From contig CAKQWR010000033.1 of NCBI GenBank assembly GCA_934279105.1, forward strand, positions 1 through 14,768: a stretch of 14,768 bases of DNA, in the 5' to 3' direction. Both the position numbers and the translations under genes were made by a program. The stretch comes from an uncultured Oribacterium sp. GTDB taxonomy: Bacteria > Bacillota > Clostridia > Lachnospirales > Lachnospiraceae. The stretch's first letter is position 1, and each line of letters starts with the position of its first letter. The notes beneath the pieces were generated by a model that was not told where the DNA came from, did no database searches, and worked only from the letters and a program-made list of their open reading frames with translations. Below, piece by piece: positions 7,475 to 14,124 of the stretch.

Positions 7475-7490
7475 TGTGAAGGTCCTCACA
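7475..7490. promoter_or_regulatory. Crp/Fnr-like dyad upstream of the glycerophosphotransferase gene
   Basis: TGTGA (7475-7479), six bases, then TCACA (7486-7490) is the exact half-site and spacing pattern of Crp-family operators. It lies 156 bp upstream of the chosen start of the + gene and 65 bp beyond the - strand promoter. A chance match in a window this size is unlikely but not negligible, and no Crp-family gene is in view. No convincing + promoter was found between 7410 and 7646. Confidence 0.3.
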
Positions 7491-7646
7491 GATGACTAAA
7501 CTAGAAGCTGTTTCAGTATGTATACAAAAGGTAGTATAGATGCATTTTGTTACATCACAGCGAACAAGACCCTTATTCCGATGTGCCGTAGTAGACATCG
7601 CAATCGGAGTCAAAAAACACATTACACATCGAGGCTTTCTACTATT

Positions 7647-9275
7647 ATGAAGCGTTTTTATCATAAGCACAGAACCGTGGTTCTGGACATCACGACCATC
7701 GTAGCGGTGATGCTGTCATTTTTATCCGCCCTCCTCCTGTTCAGCCTGCGCTGGCTCATGAGCACCTGGTCGGAGCTTACCGTGGATGAGGTACTGTATC
7801 ATCTTTTCGCACCATTGCAGGGCACCAGTACCGCGATGGTGCGCGAGTACATCCTGAAATGTGCGATTCCGGCGGGAATCGTCGCTCTGATCATCATCGC
7901 CGTATTCATCGTCTGCCGGCACAAAAGGAACTATCGGAAGCTGGTGTCGCTGGCACTTCTCGCTGCGTTTTTCACCACCGGCTTTACGGTTCTCGATGCC
8001 TGGGATGACCTCGACATCGGTGCCTACATCAAGTCGCAGCTTGAGACATCGAACTTCATCGATACACATTACATCGATCCGAAAAAAGTAACCCTCACGT
8101 TCCCGGAGAAGAAGCGGAACCTCATCTATATCTTTATGGAATCTACGGAAGTCACCTTCGCAGATGAGGCATCCGGCGGTGCCTTTCCGGAAAACACCAT
8201 TCCGGAGCTTACACAGATTGCAGAGGAGAATGAAGATTTTTCCGGCACAGACGCTACGCTGAACGGTGGCTATGCCATGCCGGGGGCGACCTGGACCATG
8301 GGCGCCATGTTTGCACAGACTTCCGGACTGCCGCTGAAAATTTCCATCGATCAGAACGCGATGGACTCCCAAAAATCCTTCTTCCCGGATATCCTGACCA
8401 TCGGCGATATCCTGAAGAAGCAGGGCTACCAGCAGGAACTGATGCTCGGCTCCGTCGGCTACTTCGGCGGCCGCAAGCTCTACTTCCAGACACATGGAAA
8501 CTACGCTATCAAGGACTTCAGCTACTGGAAGAACCAGCACAAGTTCCCTGCCAGCTACTGGGTCAACTGGGGGTTCGAGGATCGGAAGCTCTATCAGTAT
8601 GCGCAGGAAGAACTCGAACATCTCAGCAGCAGTGAGCAACCATTTAACCTCACGATGCTGACGGTCGACACGCATTTCCCAGACGGTTATGTCTGTCCGC
8701 TCTGCCCGAAAACCTTCGATGATCAGTATGCCAATGTCTACAACTGCGCATCGAAGCAGCTGAGCGCATTTCTCGACTGGTGTAAGGAGCAGGACTGGTA
8801 TGAAAATACCACGATCGTCATCTCCGGAGACCATCCGACCATGGATCATGATTTCTGTGAGAACGTACCGGAAGAGTACGAGCGGACCGTTTATACAGCC
8901 TATGTCAATGCACCGGTCCAGCCGGTAAGTGACCAGCGCCGTGATTTCACGACCTTCGATGATTTCCCGACGACCCTTGCGGCCCTCGGCATCGAGATCG
9001 ATGGCGATCGTCTCGGCCTCGGTACAAACCTCTATTCGGATGTTCCGACCCTTTCGGAGCAGTACGGACGTGCGAAAGAGAAGGAAGAGCTGGAGAAGAA
9101 GTCAGCCCTCATGGAGAAACTCGGTCAGATCGATGAACAGGCAGCGATCGAATCGAAGGAAGCAAAAGAACTGAAAGAAAAGCAGAAGAAAGAAAAGGCT
9201 GCCGCGGAATCAAGAGCAGCAGAAGCGTCGAAGGCTGCAGAAAAAGTGAAAGCCGCAGAATCAAGAAGCGAATAA
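7647..9275 (+). CDS. Membrane glycerophosphotransferase/sulfatase-fold protein (LtaS/OpgB type) with charged C-terminal tail
   Basis: 542 residues from the ATG at 7647. The open frame extends back to 7518, but those 43 residues are basic and unlike the family, while residue 1 onward gives a normal membrane start. TM segments are about 11-38, 70-90 and 97-118. The extracellular alkaline-phosphatase-superfamily domain follows (about 155-465): metal ligand motif FMEST (163-167), candidate nucleophile Thr215 or Thr217 in GATWTMG, QTSGLPL (224-230), LTVDTHFP (338-345), and the metal motif SGDH (393-396). GATWTMG, the DTHFP motif and paired cysteines nearby look more like phosphoglycerol transferase I (OpgB) than LtaS. 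It probably moves glycerophosphate from phosphatidylglycerol onto an envelope glycan. Residues about 475-542 are an Ala/Glu/Lys/Ser-rich probable coiled coil not usual in the family. The acceptor is unknown. Confidence 0.88.
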   Translation: MKRFYHKHRTVVLDITTIVAVMLSFLSALLLFSLRWLMSTWSELTVDEVLYHLFAPLQGTSTAMVREYILKCAIPAGIVALIIIAVFIVCRHKRNYRKLVSLALLAAFFTTGFTVLDAWDDLDIGAYIKSQLETSNFIDTHYIDPKKVTLTFPEKKRNLIYIFMESTEVTFADEASGGAFPENTIPELTQIAEENEDFSGTDATLNGGYAMPGATWTMGAMFAQTSGLPLKISIDQNAMDSQKSFFPDILTIGDILKKQGYQQELMLGSVGYFGGRKLYFQTHGNYAIKDFSYWKNQHKFPASYWVNWGFEDRKLYQYAQEELEHLSSSEQPFNLTMLTVDTHFPDGYVCPLCPKTFDDQYANVYNCASKQLSAFLDWCKEQDWYENTTIVISGDHPTMDHDFCENVPEEYERTVYTAYVNAPVQPVSDQRRDFTTFDDFPTTLAALGIEIDGDRLGLGTNLYSDVPTLSEQYGRAKEKEELEKKSALMEKLGQIDEQAAIESKEAKELKEKQKKEKAAAESRAAEASKAAEKVKAAESRSE

Positions 9276-9515
9276 AAACGGTGCAGGGCGGAGGGCAGTC
9301 TCCGGTAAGCGTTGAGCCGAGTCGTAGAAAAATCAAAAGTGGACACGTTAGAGCCAGTTGAGTAATTTTCCTTAGCACCCTCTGCAACGCTGAGTTCTCA
9401 TCAAGAGAATCTCAGCGATTGCAGAGGGTCTACTGGCTCTTCGTGTCCACTTTTTGATTTTTCCGACGAGTGCGATCCGCTTACCGGAGACTGCCCTCCG
9501 CCCTGCACCGTTTTT
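9274..9515 (-). repeat. Nested palindromic element, copy 3 (inverted), between convergent genes
   Basis: Same architecture as the copy at 5493-5728 but in the opposite orientation. The outer stem 9274-9311 pairs perfectly (38/38) with 9478-9515 and begins inside the TAA stop of the + gene. It has A5 on one side and T6 on the other, so it can terminate in both directions. The conserved boxes, read on the - strand, are ATCGCACTCG..GGAAAAA (9476-9458) and TTTTTC..ACTCGGCTC (9332-9314). The middle stem 9327-9358 pairs with 9432-9463 apart from one bulge and one 2-base mismatch. The core hairpin 9378-9428 has the same two bulges. The outer and middle stem sequences share nothing with those of copy 2. 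Confidence 0.9.
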
Positions 9516-9528
9516 TCTCTGTCTTTAT

Positions 9529-10440
9529 TTATTCCTGTTCATTTCGCTTCAGGATGTAGTCGATGGCATCGCTGATGCCGTCCTCGAGAATCGGCGGGCA
9601 GATGTAGTCTGCGACGTCCTTACATTCCTGCTTGGCATTTCCCATCGCGATGCCGAGACCGCAGTGCTCGATCATGCCGACATCGTTCCAGCCGTCGCCG
9701 ATGGCAGCGGCTTCCTCCAGCGAGAAACCATACGCCTTCAGAATCGCATCGATGCCGGATACCTTCGTGATGCCTTTCTTCGTAAGATCGAAGCTGAGTC
9801 CATCCGACCAGCGTACGATCTCACACTCCGGGACGCGCTCCTCGAGGATGGAAGCTTCGTCGAGCGACATCACCGGAATCATCATATAGATCGGATTCTC
9901 AAGTGCCTGGGAAACCGGACGCACCGGTGGCTGCGCTGACTTGATATCCTTCAGTACCTGCAGAAGCTGCGGGGTCACCTGATTCGCATAGATCGAACGC
10001 TCCTCCTCGAACAGGCAGGCAAACGGCTGCTCCTCGCAGAGCGCCAGTACCTTCTCGACCGCTGTCCGCGGGATCTCGATGCGCTGCACGACCTGGCCGT
10101 TTCGCGGATCGAAGTATGCCATCGGCTCCGGGCTATCCTTCACATCGAAGCGATACGCCTCGTTATGCCCGAGATGCTCTCCGCGTTCGATGGCTTTATC
10201 CACCTTCTTCGAATCCAGTACGAAGCAGAATTCACCATCGAGTGTGACGAATGCATCGAAGCGCATCCCCTCTGCGAGGTTCTCATTTCGAATTTCCATC
10301 CAGTGCCGGCCCGTCGCAATCGCACAGAGAATCCCGGCCTCATGTGCCCGCTTCAGTGCGGCCTGCGTCGCTTCCGGCACCCGTCCGGTTTCGAATGGCC
10401 GAAGCGTTCCATCGATATCAAAAAAGATGATCTTAATCAT
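9529..10440 (-). CDS. Cof-type HAD-superfamily phosphatase
   Basis: 303 residues from the ATG at 10440, preceded by AAGGAG nine nt upstream on the - strand. The open frame continues 14 codons further up but without a better ribosome site. HAD motifs: motif I DIDGT with catalytic Asp8 and Asp10, motif II Thr43 in IATGR, motif III lysine at 222 or 226 (TKKGITK), and motif IV GDGWND (248-253). The size and the large cap between motifs II and III (about 85-190) fit class IIB (Cof/YbiV) enzymes, which dephosphorylate sugar phosphates or cofactor phosphates. The exact substrate cannot be inferred. The start overlaps the dinB stop by 8 bp, so translation is probably coupled and the two genes share a transcript. 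Confidence 0.9.
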   Translation of the reverse strand: MIKIIFFDIDGTLRPFETGRVPEATQAALKRAHEAGILCAIATGRHWMEIRNENLAEGMRFDAFVTLDGEFCFVLDSKKVDKAIERGEHLGHNEAYRFDVKDSPEPMAYFDPRNGQVVQRIEIPRTAVEKVLALCEEQPFACLFEEERSIYANQVTPQLLQVLKDIKSAQPPVRPVSQALENPIYMMIPVMSLDEASILEERVPECEIVRWSDGLSFDLTKKGITKVSGIDAILKAYGFSLEEAAAIGDGWNDVGMIEHCGLGIAMGNAKQECKDVADYICPPILEDGISDAIDYILKRNEQE

Positions 10441-11881
10441 GCGGTTTTTCTCCTTCTGTTCTGTCCTTCGTGCTGGTTTCATGGGCCGATGCTTTCGATC
10501 CTTTCAGATGGGACCCGCCCGCTGCAGATGGTATATCGGTGGTCGTGCTGAGCTTTATGCCACGCTGCACGGTGCCTGCGCCGAAGCGATCCTGCAGGGT
10601 CTTCGAGAGAGCCTGCAGTTTTCGTTCCTTCTCCGCCTTTTTTCGCGTCACCTGAATTTCAGCTTCGATTTCTTCACGATTCTCAGCGAGCTCCTCGAGC
10701 GTCATCTGACGGTAATCGCCATGGTCGAGATTTGCTGTGAAGATCGACATCAGGCGTACTTTTCGTCCCTGTCCGAAGAGACCATCCGGTGCATCGAGCA
10801 GCTGATGCATGAGGGTGACGGAGACGGCGAGGATTTTCGATGCATCCTGTGTCGGGTCTGGCAGCTTCTGCTGAACAGAGCGCCGTTTGAAATCATCTGT
10901 TTTCGCAGAGAAGCCGACGGTACCGGCGTAGAAATCATGTTTCTTTAATCGGCCGGCGACCTTCTCCGCCAGTGTTCGCATGATGTCCATGCCTTCGGTT
11001 TCGAGATTCTCTTCATCGATATCGATCGTCGTCGTAATCTCATTCGAGATGCTTTTCGCTTCCTCCTGCACCGCAGACACTTCGCGCTTCGACATGCCGT
11101 GGGCGGCCTCATAAATATAGCTGCCGGCATTGGCCCCCAGAAGACCGGTGAGAATCGCCGGATCGATGCGGGCGACATCGCCGATGGTGTGGAGACCGAT
11201 GCGCCGAAGCTTCTCCGCGGTCTTGCCGCCGCAGCCGTAGAGATCGCCGATCGGGAGCGGCCACATCTTCGCCTCGATTTCGGATGGGTAGAGGGTGTGA
11301 ATCTTGTCAGGTTTCTCGAGGTCAGACGCCATCTTCGCGAGCAGTGTATTTGTGGAGATACCGACATTGACCGTAAATCCGAGCGTGTCACGGATTTCTT
11401 CTTTTATAAGCACAGCGGCATTCATGGGGAATGCAAGCGACCGGAGCCGAGTGGCCTTCTCGCCGGTCAGTGTCCCTGCGACGATTTGCTCGAAAATCGC
11501 GCTTCGGATCGACTGCTCGGTGCCGGTCATATCGAGGAAGGCTTCATCGATGGAGAGCTGTTCGACGACCGGGGCATACTTATGAAGGATCTCGATGAAG
11601 GCTGCGGAGTATGCGCGGTAGGTCTCGAAATCAGAGGGCACGAGGATGAGGGAGGGGCAGAGCTCGAGGGCTTTCACGACAGGCATCGCGGTTTTGATGC
11701 CGTAGCGCTTCGCTGGGAGGGAGCGTGCTGTGATGATGCCATGGCGCGTTTTGACGTCGCCGCCCACCGCCGACGGAATCGTGCGGAGGTCGATGGTGCT
11801 TGGGTCTTCACGAAGACGCTTGACTGCTGTCCAGCTCAGAAAAGCGGAATTGACATCGATATGAAAGATGGTGCGTTCCAT
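10433..11881 (-). CDS. dinB: DNA polymerase IV (Y-family translesion polymerase)
   Basis: 482 residues from the ATG at 11881, set by a strong AAAGGAGG five nt upstream; the frame runs open to 12028 but that extension is not family-like. Palm carboxylates are Asp9 (FHIDVNSAF), Asp112 and Glu113 (LSIDEAFLD), and Phe14 is at the steric-gate position. The fingers (TRHGIITARSLPAKRYGIKTAMP, 45-67) and the little finger are present. QMTLEEL at about 392 stands where many Gram-positive homologues carry the clamp-binding QxSLF-type motif and is degenerate. The last ~35 residues are a Ser/Thr/Lys-rich, probably disordered tail that also encodes the HAD ribosome site. A half LexA-like site (CGAACATAT at 11909-11901) lies before the gene; without its second half, SOS control is uncertain. 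Confidence 0.93.
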   Translation of the reverse strand: MERTIFHIDVNSAFLSWTAVKRLREDPSTIDLRTIPSAVGGDVKTRHGIITARSLPAKRYGIKTAMPVVKALELCPSLILVPSDFETYRAYSAAFIEILHKYAPVVEQLSIDEAFLDMTGTEQSIRSAIFEQIVAGTLTGEKATRLRSLAFPMNAAVLIKEEIRDTLGFTVNVGISTNTLLAKMASDLEKPDKIHTLYPSEIEAKMWPLPIGDLYGCGGKTAEKLRRIGLHTIGDVARIDPAILTGLLGANAGSYIYEAAHGMSKREVSAVQEEAKSISNEITTTIDIDEENLETEGMDIMRTLAEKVAGRLKKHDFYAGTVGFSAKTDDFKRRSVQQKLPDPTQDASKILAVSVTLMHQLLDAPDGLFGQGRKVRLMSIFTANLDHGDYRQMTLEELAENREEIEAEIQVTRKKAEKERKLQALSKTLQDRFGAGTVQRGIKLSTTTDIPSAAGGSHLKGSKASAHETSTKDRTEGEKPHD

Positions 11882-12151
11882 CGGGGCCTCCTTTCTCATG
11901 ATATGTTCGATAGGATTCATCTGGTGATCAGCCTTTATCCAGCTGCATCTCGTCATCAACCATACGCATCCTATTTTCAAATACATCCAATACGTATCCT
12001 GACTTCGTTCACATTCTATTTCAAACAATTTTGTATAGTATAGCAGAAAAGAGAATATCTGTGGTATGCTGTTGATGCTTCAGGAAGCGAAAGTTCACAG
12101 AGCCTACGGGAGCAGAATGAAAATAGAAAATACATCTAGGGGAGGAACCAA
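11882..12151. other. Divergent intergenic region, no gene seen
   Basis: The 270-bp spacer between dinB (-) and the CbiK-like lipoprotein gene (+). It holds AT-rich promoter-like sequence around 12008-12043 (TATAGTATAG at 12034-12043), but no pair of -35 and -10 boxes is convincing on either strand. I looked for a cobalamin riboswitch before the CbiK gene and saw no B12-box-like GCCACTG. Confidence 0.4.
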
Positions 12152-13786
12152 ATGAGAAAATCGAAGTATACGGTGCTGATGCTGATGCTGGCAGCGTCAC
12201 TGGCAGCCTGTGGTCAGTCGAAGCCGGCGGAGACGACGGCAGCCACAACGGCAGCGGAGACGACAGCGGCCGTAGCGGAGGATAGTGCGGATGCGAATCA
12301 GGCAGCAGCCGATCATGTGGCAGCGCTGATCGATGCGATTTATGTCCAGGAACGCAATGAGAATACGGATGCACAGTGCGCAGAGGCAAAAGAAGCCTGG
12401 GATCAGCTCACGGACGCACAGAAGGCACTCGTCGAGGGGGAGGAGGCTGACCCGGATTATTTCGGTCGGGATACCGGCGATGCGAGCCAGGATGATCCGC
12501 TGAATCAGGACGATATCGGAGAGAAGGAGATTCTCGTCGTAAGCTTCGGTACTTCGTTCAACGATAGTCGTGCGCAGGACATCGGCGGTATCGAGAAGGC
12601 GCTGCAGGCAGCGTATCCGGACTGGTCCGTGCGTCGTGCGTTCACTGCGCAGATCATCATCAACCACGTGCAGGCGCGGGATGGCGAGAAGATCGACAAC
12701 ATGGAACAGGCGCTTCAGCGTGCGGTTGACAACGGCGTGAAGCATCTCGTGATTCAGCCAACGCATCTTATGCATGGTGCAGAGTACGATGAGCTCTGTG
12801 CTGCCGCGGAGTCCTATAAGGATAAGATCGAGACCATCGAGATCGCAGAGCCGCTGCTCGGCGAGGTTGGGAAGGATGGTTCCGAGACCAACGCCGACAA
12901 GAAAGCGGTGGCCGAGGCGCTTACGGCAGAGGCTGTAAAGGCGGCAGGCTATCAGAGTCTCGAGGAGGCAGAAAAGGACAGCACGGCGTTCGTATTTATG
13001 GGGCACGGAACGAGTCATGCAGCCGCTGTAACCTATACGCAGATGCAGACCCAGATGGAAGAGCTGAAGTATGGGAACGTTTATATCGGCACCGTCGAAG
13101 GAAAGCCTGAGGAGACCTCCTGTGAAGCCGTGATCGAGCGCATCAAGGCGGCAGGCTATCAGAAGGTCGTGCTTCGTCCGCTCATGGTCGTAGCCGGTGA
13201 TCATGCGAACAACGATATGGCCGGCGATGATGACGACAGCTGGAAGAGCCAGTTCCTTGCATCCGGTGCGTTCGATACCGTGACCTGCCAGATCGGCGGT
13301 CTCGGCGGTATCCCGGCGATCGAGCAGATCTATGTCGACCACACCGCTGCGGTCATCGGTGCACCGACCGGTGCGAAGACGATCTCCGCCGACAGCGCAG
13401 CTGATGCCAATGCAGACGTTCTCGAGGATGGAACCTACACCGCCGATTTCACCACCGACAGCAGCATGTTCCACGTGAATGAAGCAAATGAAGGGAAGGG
13501 GGTGCTCACCGTGAAGGATGGACAGATGACGATCCACGTGAGCCTCACCTCCGAGAACATCCTGAATCTTTTCCCAGGAAGCGCGGAGGATGCGAAGAAG
13601 GATGACGCAGCGCTTCTCCAGCCGACGAAGGATACCGTGAAGTATTCAGATGGTATGGAAGAAGTTGTCAATGGTTTCGATATCCCGGTACCGTCCCTCG
13701 ACGAAGAATTTCCACTGGCCCTCATCGGTAAGAAGGGAACGTGGTACGACCACATGGTGAAGGTTTCGAACCCGGTAAAGAAATAA
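12152..13786 (+). CDS. cbiK: Secreted lipoprotein, CbiK-type sirohydrochlorin chelatase with an extra C-terminal domain
   Basis: 544 residues. GGGGAGG lies 7 nt before the ATG. The signal peptide has lipobox LAAC with Cys20 as the lipidation site, followed by a Thr/Ala-rich spacer (about 25-45) and a helical acidic segment (about 46-115). The CbiK domain starts near 125: VVSFGTSFNDSR (129-140), AFTAQIIINH, PTHLMHGAEYD with His205, and MGHGTSH with His285 and His289. In CbiK two such histidines bind the metal and catalyse cobalt insertion into sirohydrochlorin (or its cobalamin precursor). Residues about 424-544 form a separate beta-rich domain beginning DGTYTADFTTDSSMFHV, with VKDGQMTIHVSL and IGKKGTWYDH, which I cannot name. 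The location outside the membrane argues against a purely cytosolic cobalamin step. Desulfovibrio has a periplasmic CbiK that binds haem, so metal or tetrapyrrole capture is an alternative. No cobalamin genes are nearby. Confidence 0.85.
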   Translation: MRKSKYTVLMLMLAASLAACGQSKPAETTAATTAAETTAAVAEDSADANQAAADHVAALIDAIYVQERNENTDAQCAEAKEAWDQLTDAQKALVEGEEADPDYFGRDTGDASQDDPLNQDDIGEKEILVVSFGTSFNDSRAQDIGGIEKALQAAYPDWSVRRAFTAQIIINHVQARDGEKIDNMEQALQRAVDNGVKHLVIQPTHLMHGAEYDELCAAAESYKDKIETIEIAEPLLGEVGKDGSETNADKKAVAEALTAEAVKAAGYQSLEEAEKDSTAFVFMGHGTSHAAAVTYTQMQTQMEELKYGNVYIGTVEGKPEETSCEAVIERIKAAGYQKVVLRPLMVVAGDHANNDMAGDDDDSWKSQFLASGAFDTVTCQIGGLGGIPAIEQIYVDHTAAVIGAPTGAKTISADSAADANADVLEDGTYTADFTTDSSMFHVNEANEGKGVLTVKDGQMTIHVSLTSENILNLFPGSAEDAKKDDAALLQPTKDTVKYSDGMEEVVNGFDIPVPSLDEEFPLALIGKKGTWYDHMVKVSNPVKK

Positions 13787-13800
13787 TAACGATGACTTAG

Positions 13801-13828
13801 GAGGCGCCTGGCGGGCGCCTCTGTTTTT
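13801..13828 (+). terminator. Intrinsic terminator after the CbiK-like gene
   Basis: An 8-bp GC-only-except-ends stem, GAGGCGCC (13801-13808) with GGCGCCTC (13814-13821), has a 5-nt loop and then TGTTTTT. It lies 14 bp past the stop and isolates the gene from pckA. Confidence 0.88.
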
Positions 13829-13923
13829 ATGCGCCGCCCGGGGCATCCATGCGCCGTTCCGTGTTGCGTCCGGCCCTCTCATGGATATTTAGTAAAACTT
13901 TGTTAAAAATTAAATTAATTGTA

Positions 13924-13951
13924 TCGACAAAGAAACAATATCGTGTATAAT
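13924..13951 (+). promoter_or_regulatory. Promoter of pckA
   Basis: TCGACA (13924-13929), a 16-bp spacer and a perfect TATAAT (13946-13951) lie in AT-rich DNA. Transcription should start near 13958, leaving a leader of about 165 nt. Confidence 0.75.
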
Positions 13952-13968
13952 AATTAACGAGCGAAAAA

Positions 13969-13982
13969 TGTAAGCGCTTTTT
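13969..13982 (+). promoter_or_regulatory. cre-like (CcpA) site in the pckA leader
   Basis: TGTAAGCGCTTTTT matches the cre consensus (TGWAANCGNTNWCA) except in the last two bases. It lies about 11-25 nt after the predicted start, where CcpA represses by roadblock. That fits catabolite repression of a gluconeogenic gene. The site also forms the loop of an inverted repeat (CGAGC-GAAAAA with TTTTTT-GCTCG, 13958-13988). Confidence 0.6.
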
Positions 13983-13997
13983 TGCTCGATGAATGGA

Positions 13998-14118
13998 GGA
14001 ATCCACCCATTTCGGAAGCGTCCGGAGCTTTCTGAATGATGCAGAGAGACGCCGGAAGGATCTGAAACATCCCCAATGGATTCCGCTCACTGGTAACCAA
14101 CGATAGAGAAAGAGGTTA
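13998..14118 (+). ncRNA. Possible structured 5' leader of pckA (three-way junction)
   Basis: Complementary pairs seen: P1 GGAATCCA (13998-14005) with TGGATTCC (14077-14084); P2 GCGTC (14018-14022) with GACGC (14048-14052), continued by P3 TTTCTG (14029-14034) with CAGAGA (14042-14047, one G-U); and P4 GGAT (14058-14061) with ATCC (14069-14072). Together they make a closed three-way junction. Downstream TAACC (14094-14098) can pair with GGTTA (14114-14118), which covers part of the pckA ribosome-binding site GAGG. The fold is drawn by eye; no known riboswitch class is recognised. Confidence 0.4.
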
Positions 14119-14124
14119 AACAGA

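Noticed and set aside
7518..7646. N-terminal extension of the glycerophosphotransferase to 7518
   Set aside because: Basic, cysteine- and arginine-rich residues with no ribosome site; it would also overlap the likely control region.
7722..8849. Open frame of 375 codons on the - strand inside the glycerophosphotransferase gene
   Set aside because: Antisense shadow without ribosome site; the + strand gene has clear catalytic motifs.
1..9515. CRISPR array from the repeated hairpins
   Set aside because: Three copies thousands of bases apart, in both orientations, with no regular spacers and no cas genes.
11901..11909. LexA/SOS box before dinB
   Set aside because: CGAACATAT matches the left half of the Gram-positive SOS box, but the right half reads CATG where GTTC is expected.
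11882..12028. N-terminal extension of dinB to 12028
   Set aside because: The family begins at MERTIFHIDV, directly after a strong AAAGGAGG; the upstream codons are unlike any Y-family N-terminus.
11099..12043. Open frame of 314 codons on the + strand opposite dinB
   Set aside because: Shadow of dinB; no family resemblance and no initiation signal.
11882..12151. Cobalamin riboswitch before the CbiK-like gene
   Set aside because: No B12-box or expected adenosine-rich core; the segment is too short and unstructured.
12197..13537. Long open frame (446 codons) on the - strand inside the CbiK-like gene
   Set aside because: It is antisense to a well-supported gene, has no ribosome site or recognisable motif, and its composition is that of a mirrored codon frame.
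13989..14039. 16-codon leader peptide (ATG at 13989) in the pckA leader
   Set aside because: No ribosome site, no run of regulatory codons, and it overlaps the predicted P1-P3 stems.
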